NCBI GenBank assembly: GCA_021030915.1
Contig: JAGEMR010000176.1
Span: 1-53,737, forward strand
Origin: Astrothelium macrocarpum
Taxonomy: Eukaryota; Ascomycota; Dothideomycetes; Trypetheliales; Trypetheliaceae
Length of the DNA stretch: 53,737 bases
Direction of reading: 5' to 3'
A program made the translations under genes and the position numbers. Below the pieces are notes generated by a model that saw nothing but the letters and a program-made list of their open reading frames with translations, was not told where the DNA came from and did no database searches. Positions 11,799 to 21,429 of the stretch are shown here, one piece after another. The first letter of the stretch is position 1, and each line of letters starts with the position of its first letter.

Positions 11799-14267
11799 AT
11801 GTTCGCTCTGTCACTCTTTTGGAGAATTGTGTTCTTTGCACTTTTGCATGCCCAGCTTTCACTTGCTCAGTCATGTTCTACCCCTGCCACGACTGTAGCC
11901 TGCCCTGACTCAAATGGAACAATTTATACGGATGGCTGTGGAGTTTCTTACACCATCTACTGCGGCTACGACACAAGCCCAGGACAAATGAATTCAACAG
12001 GGGGCTCATCAATCGCCGATTGTCTTACTTCCTGCGACGGGGACCCGAAATGTGTGGGATCGACTTGGTTTGCTGGAACGTGTTATCTCAAGTACTCTGT
12101 CACATCCATATATCCAGTTACCAACGGCGTCAACGCTGCTGTTCAATATGTCCCTCCCAATCAGGACTCCGTGTCCAGTTCTACCACATTGTCTTCGACC
12201 AGCTCCTCCACGAGTGCCACCAGCACAATTCTTCCCAGCAGTTCGTCTACATCGAGTTTGATCACATCAAGTACCACCACATCAAATTCTTCTCCATTAA
12301 GTAGCAGTTCATCTTCGACCAGCACAGCAATTTCCAGCAGCGTTTCTTCGACCAGCAGCGCTTCTTCGATAAGCAGCGCAACTTCTTCCACTACTGCTTC
12401 TACCCCGACCTCGACGACACTTTGTCCAGCGTATAATGGCATTGTTTACACAGACGTTTCAGGCAATCAATACGAGATTCTATGCGATACGGATAGCACG
12501 GGCATAGGCGTAGGCGCTGTTGTTACTGAACTAAGCCTTCAAGATTGCATTGATTACTGCACTAATACGACAAGCTGTGTTGCAGTATCGTGGCTCTACT
12601 ACGGTGGAACATGTTACGCCAAGAGTGACATGGGTACGACTTATACCCACACAAATGTCCAATTTGCAGTGCTTCTTTCTGTCTTTGATGGCACATCATT
12701 CTCTTCTACTAGCTCCGCGGCAACATCGTCTGCTGGCTCTGTGACAGTATTGTCGACAAGCAGCGCAACTTCTTCACTTGGTATGAGCACCCTTTCCTTA
12801 AACACATGTTCTTCCTCGTCCCCTGTAAGCACCACAAGTCCCATAGCAAGCAGTAGTGCATCCGGTAGTGTATCAAGCACTGCATCAAGCACTACAACAA
12901 GTAGCAGCCCAGGAAGCACAACAAGCGGTACGTCAGGAAGCATTCTGAACAGCACTACGAGCGGCGCGATAGATAGCGCTATAGGCACCACTTCAAGCAG
13001 TATTGCAGCCAGTTCTACCAGCAGCACTTTCAGCACCACGATTGGCACTCCAGGTAGCACTTCGAGTAGTACTACGATTAGTACTGCGAGCAGCGTGATA
13101 AGCAGTACTGCAAGCAGTCCGAGCATTACCCAAAGCAGTACATCAAACATCGTTACAAATAGCATTTCGAGCATTTCGAGCAGCACGTTGCCAAGCTCTT
13201 CGAATGGCATTACAAGCAGTGCTTCAAGCAGTAGTTCAGGCAGCTCATCCAGTTCTACTGCATCGGGGTCTTCTGCCAGTACCGTTTCGAGCAACCTGTT
13301 TGGGGGTAGCGCAAGTACCAGTGGTGCTTCTATTAGCTCGAGTTCTACAGGCAGCTCTTCAGTGTCATCAGCCCCAACCACCCCGGTTTCAAGCAGCTTT
13401 TCTTCAAGCAGCGTTTTGACCACAAGTGCAGTTTCCAGCGGTAGCTCTACAGCTAGCTCTACGAGCTTGTCGTCTACAAGCAGCCTGCTCTCAAGCCCTG
13501 TCCTATCGAGCAGCTCGCTTTCCAGCAACGCCGCATTGAGCACCAGTGTCACAAGCAGTTCTTGGAGCTCGTCTTCCTCAAGCGCCCCAGCCTTGAGTAC
13601 TTATTTGTCGAGTACTACATTTTCCAGTAGTGCTTTCTCTACCAGTACATCGACCGGTACATCGACCGGTACATCGACCAGTACATCGATCAGTACATCG
13701 ATCAGTACACCGATCAGTACATCGATCAGTACATCGATCAGTACTATCACGACAAATAGTATCTTCTTTAGTAGCGGTACAAGCAGCAGTGCAATAAGCA
13801 GTAGCAGTCTCATGAGTACTGGCTCTACGAGCGTCAATCCATCAAGCAGCGCGTCGACAAGTGGTAGCTCTTCCACTAACAACCCAATAATTCCGCCAAT
13901 CACGAGCACGTCGACATCATCAGGGGGAACACCACCCACCAACAGCAGCACATCTACTGCAGTATCCTCTACCACCTCAGGATCGCCGTCTTCATCAGGA
14001 CCAGCGGCAACCACTACAAGCTCTGCGGCATCCAGTTCTTCTGCTGCATCACAAAGCTCTTCACTAGCAAGCGGTTCCTCCGCTGCAAGTATCTTCTCAG
14101 CAAGTGTCTCAGCGGCAAGTGCTGCAAGCGCTTCATCAGCAGCCAGCTCTACCACTCTGACTTCATCGAGTTTTGGCGGCTCCTCTACTGTTGGATCGAC
14201 ATCAAGCACATCATGTCCACTGTTTGTAACGGTGACGATGACTGAAAACCCTGCAACAAGATCCTAG
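11799..14267 (+). CDS. secreted Ser/Thr-rich protein with two PAN/apple-like domains
   Basis: Single-exon ORF of 822 aa. Residues 1-23 are a classical signal peptide, cut around LSLA-QS. Two Cys-rich PAN/apple-like modules follow the pattern CPxxNGxxYxxxxGxxYxIxC...C...C...C...C: residues about 35-98 and 209-275. The linkers and the whole C-terminal part (about 300-800) are mucin-like, over half Ser/Thr, with many O-glycosylation sites, and end in a short VTVTM segment. It contains a 12-bp minisatellite. The architecture suggests a heavily glycosylated wall or matrix protein, perhaps an adhesin; binding partner unknown. The next ORF downstream has the same architecture, so the two are either tandem paralogues or parts of one long protein. 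Antisense open frames here are an artefact of the Ser codons. Confidence 0.8.
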   Translation: MFALSLFWRIVFFALLHAQLSLAQSCSTPATTVACPDSNGTIYTDGCGVSYTIYCGYDTSPGQMNSTGGSSIADCLTSCDGDPKCVGSTWFAGTCYLKYSVTSIYPVTNGVNAAVQYVPPNQDSVSSSTTLSSTSSSTSATSTILPSSSSTSSLITSSTTTSNSSPLSSSSSSTSTAISSSVSSTSSASSISSATSSTTASTPTSTTLCPAYNGIVYTDVSGNQYEILCDTDSTGIGVGAVVTELSLQDCIDYCTNTTSCVAVSWLYYGGTCYAKSDMGTTYTHTNVQFAVLLSVFDGTSFSSTSSAATSSAGSVTVLSTSSATSSLGMSTLSLNTCSSSSPVSTTSPIASSSASGSVSSTASSTTTSSSPGSTTSGTSGSILNSTTSGAIDSAIGTTSSSIAASSTSSTFSTTIGTPGSTSSSTTISTASSVISSTASSPSITQSSTSNIVTNSISSISSSTLPSSSNGITSSASSSSSGSSSSSTASGSSASTVSSNLFGGSASTSGASISSSSTGSSSVSSAPTTPVSSSFSSSSVLTTSAVSSGSSTASSTSLSSTSSLLSSPVLSSSSLSSNAALSTSVTSSSWSSSSSSAPALSTYLSSTTFSSSAFSTSTSTGTSTGTSTSTSISTSISTPISTSISTSISTITTNSIFFSSGTSSSAISSSSLMSTGSTSVNPSSSASTSGSSSTNNPIIPPITSTSTSSGGTPPTNSSTSTAVSSTTSGSPSSSGPAATTTSSAASSSSAASQSSSLASGSSAASIFSASVSAASAASASSAASSTTLTSSSFGGSSTVGSTSSTSCPLFVTVTMTENPATRS
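13644..13744 (+). repeat. 12-bp minisatellite in coding sequence (8.4 copies)
   Basis: The unit is agtacatcgatc/agtacatcgacc, repeated in tandem about eight times with a few point changes. It encodes a Ser-Thr-(Ile/Gly)-Thr-type tetrapeptide in the mucin-like part of the PAN protein. The length is a multiple of three, so copy changes keep the frame. Confidence 0.9.
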
Positions 14268-14515
14268 GAGATCTGTTCACTCGCTTTTGAATTCATAACT
14301 GAGAGTCTTGCATCGATGAGTCATGGTTGCTGTCTGTTTTCTACTTCTTATTTTTTGCTCTATGTTCAATGTCTACTTGCTGCCATATTGCACGCTACAT
14401 CTTGTTTCGACCAGATAGGACGGCAGGTCGAGATGAAATAAAATAAACTTCTTCCACCAGCTGTTTTTACACAGTCGTGAATTCAACGCTTTTATGGATT
14501 CGTTTCTAATTATGA

Positions 14516-17080
14516 GTGTCCTCAGTATCGACTACGTCGTCAACAACGAACTCTTCGCCGTCTAGCATAACCTCCACCAGCTCTATGGCAACCTCGTCCA
14601 CTGGCTCTGTGACAACATCATCCACCAGCCCTGTGACAACACCATCCACTAGCCCTGTGACAACATCATCCGCTGCCTCCGCGACAACATCGTCTACTGG
14701 CTCTGTGGCAAGATCATCCGCCAGCTCTGTGACAACACCATCTACTGGCTCGATAGCAACATCGTCCATCAACTCCGTGACAATGTCGCTCACCAAATCT
14801 ACAGCAACATCGTCTACTGGATCCGTAGCAGTATCGTCTACCGATCCTGTGGCAACGTCGCCCATCAGTCCTGTGACATTATCGTCCACTAGCACCGGAG
14901 CAACATCGTCCACTAGCACCGGAGCAACATCGTCTACTGGCTCTGTAGCAACCTCGCCCACTGGCTCTGTCGCAACATCGTCTGCTAGCTCTTTGGCAGC
15001 GTCTTCTATATCTTCAATCAGCTCGATATCTTCAAGCTTCTCTAGTTCATCCATCGCAAGTTTATCACAGGTTGGAAGTAGCACAACTCCCAGCAATGCA
15101 TCTTCATTATTGCCCAGCGGAACGTCCATGTCGATACCAGGGGCCAGCATTATTGGCGGTTCGACGACATCGGCCGCTTGTCCAGCCACAAATGGAAGTA
15201 TTTATCAAGGCAATGGCGAAGACTTTAAGATTTTCTGCGATTTTGATAGCAGTGGAACCGGAGTTGGTAATGTTACCGCTCAGACGTCAGCCGAGAACTG
15301 TTTCAATTATTGTACCACCGTATCTGGCTGCATTGCAGCTACATTCGTTCGCTCTGGTACGGCGTGCTACCTCAAATCAACCGAGGGCTCGATCTTTAAC
15401 TCTTCGGGTCTGACTTTTGGCATACTCTCGAATTACTACTACGATACAGTACCCAACCAGGCGCCCGTGGACACGACCACCAGTACAACAAGCTCTTCAA
15501 GCTCGGCTCCGTCGGTCTCAAGCAGTATAATGTCTTCTATAAGCAGTAGCTCCCCTTCCAGCCCAAGTTCTTCCTCCGGCATTACGACCAACACAACCGC
15601 AGCCTCTATAGCCAGCTCGTCTCTGAGTCTGCCAATAAATTCTACTGGCAGCACTTCGACAAGTATTGTTACTACATCGGCAACAGCAACGTCATCTTCC
15701 ACGGTGTCTGCGGTCTCAAATACAGGCAGTCCAGCAGCAAGCTCAAGTGCTAACTCAACATCTGCTTCAAGGCCGAGCATTCTCAGCCCTCCCTCCAGTA
15801 GTTTTGCAAACTTGACATCAACAACGATCTCTGCGACAGGCGGAACGTCCTTGTCAAGCCCGGTGCCGAGCTCTGCGAGCTCATACTCAGCATCAAGTGC
15901 CCCAATTATGAGTCTACCAAGCGCTAATTCTTCAGCTCTGGCCACACCTTCCTCCATTTCCCAGAGCATAGCTTCTCCAATTATACCAGCGAGCGCATCG
16001 AGCGGCACTCCAAGCACTTCGTCGTCCACCACTTCGATCCCAAGTATCACAGTATCAAACCCTTCGGGCTTTTCTTCCGCACTTCCTCCGAGTGGTGGCC
16101 CATACTCAAATACTTCGTCACTGCCTCTATCGAGCTCTATCTCTAATGGCATCATTTCAAGTGGAGTCCCAGGCTCCACACCTGTTGTCTTGCCCTCAGG
16201 CTCGGTGCCTTCGCCGTCATTCGGTGTTGCGAACTCATCAGTTGCTGGAGCAACATCATCTCCGGGAGTGGCAAACTCTGGAAGCCCGACTGCAGGGTCT
16301 CCAATAGCTGGATTGCCGACTACCGCGCCTCAGTCCTCAGCTACAAGCGTTAACACTGCGGCGAATCCTTCGTCGCTTGCGGTTTTCGTGTCCCCTAGTG
16401 CAACTTCAATCAGTTCAGTACCGCTCCCTGTGCAATCTAGTGCGACCGTGTCTTCACCAGCAAGCACTTCATCCTCGCCTCCAGTATGCCCTAATTATAA
16501 TGGGCAAACATATGCGGACAGCAATGGGCAGATGTACGCAATACAATGCAACATGACCTTCTCTGGAACAACTTTCACACCGCCTAGCGGCGGCTCCAAG
16601 GATAAACGGCAGACAACATCGATGTCATCAATACAATCATGCATGTCTATATGTGATCCGATTTCCTATTGCGTTGGGGTGGCATTCAGCATTATGCAGA
16701 ACACCTGCGAATACTTTAGCAGCATCACTGGGGTAGCTGGGGACAGTGGGATGGACGCAGCTTTGAAGCAGAATATCCCTATCACCACAGTCAGTGTTGC
16801 AACTTGTGCGTCGTCTTCTGGACTAGCCACCGGGGCTGCAACAGTATCGACAACTACAGTTTTGACAACAGTTACGGTGACTATGTGTCCAGGAGGGTCA
16901 ACATGTTCCGCTACAGCACAGCCAACATTCACGCCTGCGACAGGATCAAGGCCTCCGGCGGCATTGGGGACAGCCAACACTGGCACAGGAGATTCTGGTT
17001 TCGGGGATGCCGGAAATTATGACTCTGGCGAGTATGACTCCGGTGATAACGACTCGGGCAACTACGACTTGGGTAATTGA
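14516..17080 (+). CDS. second Ser/Thr-rich PAN-domain ORF, 5' end missing, stop inside terminal repeat
   Basis: The frame is open for 854 codons, but no ATG lies at its 5' end; the first in-frame ATG is at 14585, and no signal peptide precedes it. Order: an eight-residue repeat (about residues 20-160), a PAN-like module (about 220-285), a long Ser/Thr/Pro mucin segment, a second PAN-like module (about 657-735) containing a KDKR dibasic site that Kex2 could cut, a VTVTM segment, and a C-terminal D-S-G-N-Y-type repeat. The TGA at 17078-17080 falls inside that repeat; the same frame then goes on in phase with the repeat to a TAG at 17210-17212. Either it is the 3' exon of the preceding gene through an intron I could not define, or it is a decayed tandem paralogue. 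Codon use matches the neighbour. Confidence 0.6.
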   Translation: MSSVSTTSSTTNSSPSSITSTSSMATSSTGSVTTSSTSPVTTPSTSPVTTSSAASATTSSTGSVARSSASSVTTPSTGSIATSSINSVTMSLTKSTATSSTGSVAVSSTDPVATSPISPVTLSSTSTGATSSTSTGATSSTGSVATSPTGSVATSSASSLAASSISSISSISSSFSSSSIASLSQVGSSTTPSNASSLLPSGTSMSIPGASIIGGSTTSAACPATNGSIYQGNGEDFKIFCDFDSSGTGVGNVTAQTSAENCFNYCTTVSGCIAATFVRSGTACYLKSTEGSIFNSSGLTFGILSNYYYDTVPNQAPVDTTTSTTSSSSSAPSVSSSIMSSISSSSPSSPSSSSGITTNTTAASIASSSLSLPINSTGSTSTSIVTTSATATSSSTVSAVSNTGSPAASSSANSTSASRPSILSPPSSSFANLTSTTISATGGTSLSSPVPSSASSYSASSAPIMSLPSANSSALATPSSISQSIASPIIPASASSGTPSTSSSTTSIPSITVSNPSGFSSALPPSGGPYSNTSSLPLSSSISNGIISSGVPGSTPVVLPSGSVPSPSFGVANSSVAGATSSPGVANSGSPTAGSPIAGLPTTAPQSSATSVNTAANPSSLAVFVSPSATSISSVPLPVQSSATVSSPASTSSSPPVCPNYNGQTYADSNGQMYAIQCNMTFSGTTFTPPSGGSKDKRQTTSMSSIQSCMSICDPISYCVGVAFSIMQNTCEYFSSITGVAGDSGMDAALKQNIPITTVSVATCASSSGLATGAATVSTTTVLTTVTVTMCPGGSTCSATAQPTFTPATGSRPPAALGTANTGTGDSGFGDAGNYDSGEYDSGDNDSGNYDLGN
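14574..14995 (+). repeat. 24-bp degenerate minisatellite (8-residue Ser/Thr repeat)
   Basis: The unit encodes roughly SSTGSVTT / SSTSPVTT and is repeated about seventeen times, with drift between copies; two adjacent copies (about 14884-14934) encode the identical SSTSTGAT. It starts at the very 5' end of the second PAN ORF, so repeat instability may have caused the loss of the start. Confidence 0.8.
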
Positions 17081-17846
17081 GACTCTGGGAATTACGACTC
17101 TGGGAATTATGACACGGGTGATTACGAATCGACGAATGGTGATGGAAGTGGAGGGAGGGATAAGGTGGAGATACCGGATGGATTCATTGCGCAGAAAGAG
17201 AATGATGCGTAGACGGAGAGCGTACGGGGGTATTTGGAATTTTTGAATATCTATTTAATGATGTGAGATTGCGTGGATTTTTATGAATTAGAGTATTGGA
17301 GTAGTTTGAAATATGTTCATGCTGCTTATGCTGATTGAGGCTGAATGTTCTCAAGAAGATGACAGATTGCTGCGATGTGTCTCGCTACCAGACGGGATGA
17401 CATTGGAATCGGTAATATGAAATCAATGGTCGAAGATGATGAAACAGCGAGAATTGAATAAGAAAGAGGTGTGATTCGAGCAGATGTTTGCAGCATACAA
17501 GTGTCTCTAGTAATGACGGTGTCGTGACCTCGGTGCAGAGCCAATCACATTGCCGCTGAATCCATCCACCGACATCATCGAGCCTCTCCCTTTACCAACA
17601 TTCCCATTGTTTCCGTCTTCCCATCTCGCCTCAATTCTCGTGCCTTGCTTCCTTGTCTTGTTGCAGCCCTGTGCGCCGTCTGCGGTACGCTTGTCCTTTG
17701 CAGATGGCGTCGTCGCGCTTTTGCCTATGACCTGATCCCCCCCTTTGGCGTCGGTCCCAGTGCCATTAAACTTTACCCTCTGTCGCAACATCCCCGTCGC
17801 CAAAGTGGCCGAGTGAGTTTTCTTGCCTGCCACAGAAGGCGCGACT
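17081..17846. other. 3' end of PAN ORF (read-through part) and upstream region of SEC2
   Basis: Bases 17081-17212 continue the D-S-G-N-Y repeat frame after the TGA and end with a hydrophilic tail. The rest is non-coding or the 5' leader of the SEC2-like gene; a pyrimidine-rich stretch from about 17575 to 17850 is typical of fungal promoters and leaders. Confidence 0.45.
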
Positions 17847-20660
17847 ATGCCTTCAGTCCATTCTAACCCGCCATATAGCTTCCTCTTCATCGGCGGTTGG
17901 GGCCACAAAAGCCCTGGCTATAAGCGCTCAGCTGCTTTGCGATCCAAACAATCTTCCCAGAACCTCGGAGATTCACCAGCCTCGAAGTCGAATGAACCCT
18001 CTCCAAACGCGGCAAACATGGCCGCCGTTCAGCATCCAAAAAGCGCTCCAAGCTATTTTCACGCTCGAAATACATCATCCGGACTCAATACTCTCCCTGA
18101 CCCACGCTCCCCGAGTCCTGCCTCGCTGCAACCCAATGGCTCAGCTGATGTCCATCCCGACCTGAGCAATGAAGTTGCCACTCTCAGCACCAAGCTCATC
18201 AATGCAATTAATCACCAAACCAATCTAGACGACTCACTACAATCTGCAAGAGCCGAACTCGAAGCCGCAAGACAGAGAATCACACAGTTGGAGCTTGAAA
18301 ATCGGGAGCATGTTCGCCAGTCTCAGCAAGGCCTACACGTTAGCAGGGCCGAGTATGATCGCATGTTTGAACAGCTCACCAGGGAGCTCAACTCGGAAAA
18401 GCAAGCGAGAGTTACCGTAGAAAAGGACAAGAAGCGCATTGAAGGCGAGCTGGAAAATCTTACGACTGCTCTGTTCGAAGAAGCGAATTCCATGGTAGCT
18501 GCTGCTAGAAAAGACAAGGAGGCTTCCGATTCTCGGAATAAACAATTACGATTACAGCTCAATGACACCGAACTTCTTCTGGCCTCGCAGCAAGAACAAC
18601 TTCAGGATCTTAAGGTGGTCATGGAGAAAATGGAGTCTGAACGTGATGAGAATGAGTCAAATCCACAAGTCGCAACCGCTCCCTCCACACCAGCTCTTGA
18701 CAAAATGAACAGAATGTTTGATTCAAGCATGCCTTCCCCATATACTCCAGGCCAGTTGGTAAACCCCGAGCATCCTCTACATTTTGAAAATCTCATACAG
18801 CCGATACTTCGACACGACATCCAGGCCTATGAGGACTTCTTGACACTATTCAAAGCCGCCGGCAGCCCCCCAAGTCGCACACCCAGTGGCAACTATGGTT
18901 CCCTACTTGGCTTGGCCTCCTTGAGTAACAATAGCTCAACCAGCCTCAATCAGCAGTCCACTACTTCTGCAACAAAAAATCTATCCCGTTCTCAGATTAC
19001 CTCCATACCATCTGCCGCATCTCAGTCCACCTCACCCAACAATTCTGGCTCTTTTGGAACAGACTCCCAGGCGCCTCCACTCAAGGATACCAAATTTTAC
19101 AAGCGCCTCCTCTCAGAAGACATTGAGCCAACACTTCGCCTCGACCTTGCACCTTCGCTTTCTTACTTTAATCGTCGCACTCTTCTTTCAAGTCTTGCGT
19201 CTGGATCTTTGGCTATCGAACCGTTTTCCGCGCCAACTATCAATTATGGTCCTGCTCCTCTATTTCCTTGCACGTTGTGTGGAGAAAATAGAAAGGAACA
19301 TAAATATGTGAGGCGATGGAGAATGAAAGCTAATGATGAAGAAGGGGCGCAGCGGTGGGCATTATGTGAATGGTGTTGTACAAGAGTAAGGAGTACGGCA
19401 GAATTGGCCGGGTTTTTGAGAACCATACAAAGAGGCCTGTGGCGGAGTACGAGTAATAATCAGAGAACGAGTAGTGATGGAAACAGCAAAGAAAGTTCTG
19501 GCGAAGTGGATAAGGAAAAGGAGGCAGGAAAAGAAGCATGGGAAGAGTGTGTCAGCATAAGAGAACGAATGTTCTGGGCCAGAGTTGGAGGTGGAGTGAT
19601 CCCGACGGCCACAAACAGTGAAAAGGGCCTTAGCGTCAGCAAAGGAGTTGATAGTCCAATGGCTGGTCAAGCATCTACAGAACGGGAACGAGAAAGCCAG
19701 AACAAATCAAAAGCAAGCACCGACCAAACCCGCCGCTCGAGCGAAAACGACGATACAGAATCCCTCGTAGCCTCGGAAATCGACAGTATCAAACGTGACG
19801 ATCCCTTCACATCAGCGGCAAAAGCATCTTTCAACCGCCGTCCCACACCCTCTCCCCACCGCAAGAAATCCTCCGTCTCCGACAACGCCCTCCCCATCCC
19901 TCACCGACAATCCATCTCCTCCACCACAGGCTCCATCTCATCCTCTTCCATCCCACTCGCCCAGACCATCTCCCGCGACCTACCCACCCCGGAAATCACC
20001 ACCCAAGACGACTCCACCAACAAAGACGACCCCAACACCCCTGCCTCCTCGCAAATGCCAAAAGCCGACGACGCCTCCGCCCGCGCCCAAGCCGTCGCAG
20101 CGCGCATCCGCCTCTTCAACGAGAAAGAAAAGGGCCTCGCAGCAACCTCACGCAGCGAATGGCACCGCGCGGCTTCCACCAGCGCCGACTCTCGCGGCCG
20201 CGGCGTCTCGCACCAGCAGCAAGAGCGGCCCACCACCAGCAGCGGCGCCTCCAGCGGCGGCGGCGGGCGCAGCGCAAGTCCCATGCCGCCCGTCCCCACG
20301 GCGGGCGCGCTGCACGTGCGGCAGGCGAGCGGCGAGAGCGCGGCGTCCGGGAGTCGGTCGCGGAGTCGTGGGGAGCAGCGGCGCAGCGGGCCGACGGAGC
20401 AGAGGAGGTTTGATGTTGAGAGGAGGGTTGGGGAGGCGGTGAGGCGGGTGGAGAGGGAGCGGGAGGTGAGGAGGGAGAAGGAGGAGGAGGAGGAGGAGGA
20501 GGAGGAGGAGGAGGAGGAGGAGGGAGGGATGGGTGACGAGGAGGAGAAGCCGGTGGAGGTGGAGGAAGAGGAAGAGGATGGGAATGAACATGAGATGGAA
20601 GCGACGCCGGTGAGTGAGGATGGTGGGGATGGCCTCGGTATCCCTGGGGCTTTTGGCTGA
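17847..20660 (+). CDS. SEC2: Sec2-type Rab guanine nucleotide exchange factor
   Basis: Protein of 937 aa from the ATG at 17847; the frame is open a little further 5' but has no earlier ATG. Sec2 activates the Rab GTPase Sec4/Rab8 on secretory vesicles moving to the hyphal tip. Residues about 110-270 form the long coiled coil, with the hallmark GELENLTTALFEEAN-MVAAAR of the exchange domain. A second conserved block at about 425-560 has a CxxC (CTLC, about residue 474) and a CEWC (about 505), a probable zinc site, followed by AWEECVSIRERMFWARVGGG. The C-terminal third is disordered, Ser/Pro-rich, with a poly-Glu run encoded by a GAG microsatellite. The first 15 residues look atypical, so an upstream exon is possible. 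Confidence 0.85.
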   Translation: MPSVHSNPPYSFLFIGGWGHKSPGYKRSAALRSKQSSQNLGDSPASKSNEPSPNAANMAAVQHPKSAPSYFHARNTSSGLNTLPDPRSPSPASLQPNGSADVHPDLSNEVATLSTKLINAINHQTNLDDSLQSARAELEAARQRITQLELENREHVRQSQQGLHVSRAEYDRMFEQLTRELNSEKQARVTVEKDKKRIEGELENLTTALFEEANSMVAAARKDKEASDSRNKQLRLQLNDTELLLASQQEQLQDLKVVMEKMESERDENESNPQVATAPSTPALDKMNRMFDSSMPSPYTPGQLVNPEHPLHFENLIQPILRHDIQAYEDFLTLFKAAGSPPSRTPSGNYGSLLGLASLSNNSSTSLNQQSTTSATKNLSRSQITSIPSAASQSTSPNNSGSFGTDSQAPPLKDTKFYKRLLSEDIEPTLRLDLAPSLSYFNRRTLLSSLASGSLAIEPFSAPTINYGPAPLFPCTLCGENRKEHKYVRRWRMKANDEEGAQRWALCEWCCTRVRSTAELAGFLRTIQRGLWRSTSNNQRTSSDGNSKESSGEVDKEKEAGKEAWEECVSIRERMFWARVGGGVIPTATNSEKGLSVSKGVDSPMAGQASTERERESQNKSKASTDQTRRSSENDDTESLVASEIDSIKRDDPFTSAAKASFNRRPTPSPHRKKSSVSDNALPIPHRQSISSTTGSISSSSIPLAQTISRDLPTPEITTQDDSTNKDDPNTPASSQMPKADDASARAQAVAARIRLFNEKEKGLAATSRSEWHRAASTSADSRGRGVSHQQQERPTTSSGASSGGGGRSASPMPPVPTAGALHVRQASGESAASGSRSRSRGEQRRSGPTEQRRFDVERRVGEAVRRVEREREVRREKEEEEEEEEEEEEEEGGMGDEEEKPVEVEEEEEDGNEHEMEATPVSEDGGDGLGIPGAFG
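20479..20523 (+). repeat. GAG trinucleotide microsatellite in SEC2
   Basis: About fourteen uninterrupted GAG/GAA-like codons encode a poly-glutamate run near the C-terminus of the Sec2 protein. It is in frame, so length changes would be tolerated. Confidence 0.9.
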
Positions 20661-21429
20661 AGCCTTTCCTTCCGTCGATGCATTCCGATACGAGTCATGG
20701 TGTGATCGCTTTTTCCGATTCCCGTTATACCTGCGGATTATGATCGCCTTTTTCTTCATTTTTGCACCGAGCAAGATTCTACATGCATCCCGAAGCTATA
20801 CACGTGGGAAAACGCGCTGAACGAGGAGGCATGGGTGTGTGCGTACAGGTGAACGATATACGATAGGGGTCTTATTTTCCTTCTCTTCGGTTCTATTTTT
20901 TCTCCCCCCAAAACAAGCTTCTCAAGAATCGTTTAGGGATTCAGATTATCTGGGTATGTTTGATCATGTCAGGCGAGGCAGGCGATGAGCTGCATTCCAG
21001 CCGTCTTATCCGTCTCTATGAATTTTCATGGCATTTTAAAGGAGCCATTTTTCTTGTAAATATGTAGTAAGGTGTTTTTTTTTTTGGTCGTTAGCAAGGT
21101 AGATTCTTATGTGGAAAAGGCGGAAGTGTGGTATATAATTTTGTTGATTAGACTTGTATTAATAGTAATGCAAATAGCATCACATATTTGTGTTAAATGT
21201 ACAGTCCATCTGGATTTGCTTTTGTAGTATCGTCTATGCTTCTATGGGAACCGTCAAGACCATGTCTAGGTTGATTGTCTTTCTAAGCGAACTTTTCTGA
21301 AAGAGAAACACTGGCTCCTTAAAGCTTGGCCAGTTGGTATTCCCACACGCAGGGTCTAGGCCGGAGGGTGCATCCTTACTTTCTGAAGTCATCCCTCATT
21401 CTCGTGATCCTCACGATCAGGACTGAAGA
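20661..21429. other. intergenic stretch between convergent SEC2 and SET genes
   Basis: Both flanking genes end here, so it contains two 3' untranslated regions. A poly-T tract near 21075-21086 and AT-rich blocks are compatible with polyadenylation signals. No gene is seen. Confidence 0.4.

Noticed and set aside
12641..14209. Long minus-strand open frames rich in Leu, Glu and Val
   Set aside because: They are the antisense of Ser/Thr-codon runs of the PAN protein; the composition is an artefact and no domain is visible. The same applies to minus-strand frames at 14506-15189 and 15439-16179.
19795..20774. Pro/Arg-rich and Ser-rich frames overlapping the 3' part of SEC2 on both strands
   Set aside because: They are shadows of the GC-rich, low-complexity end of the Sec2 coding sequence, which itself carries conserved family motifs.
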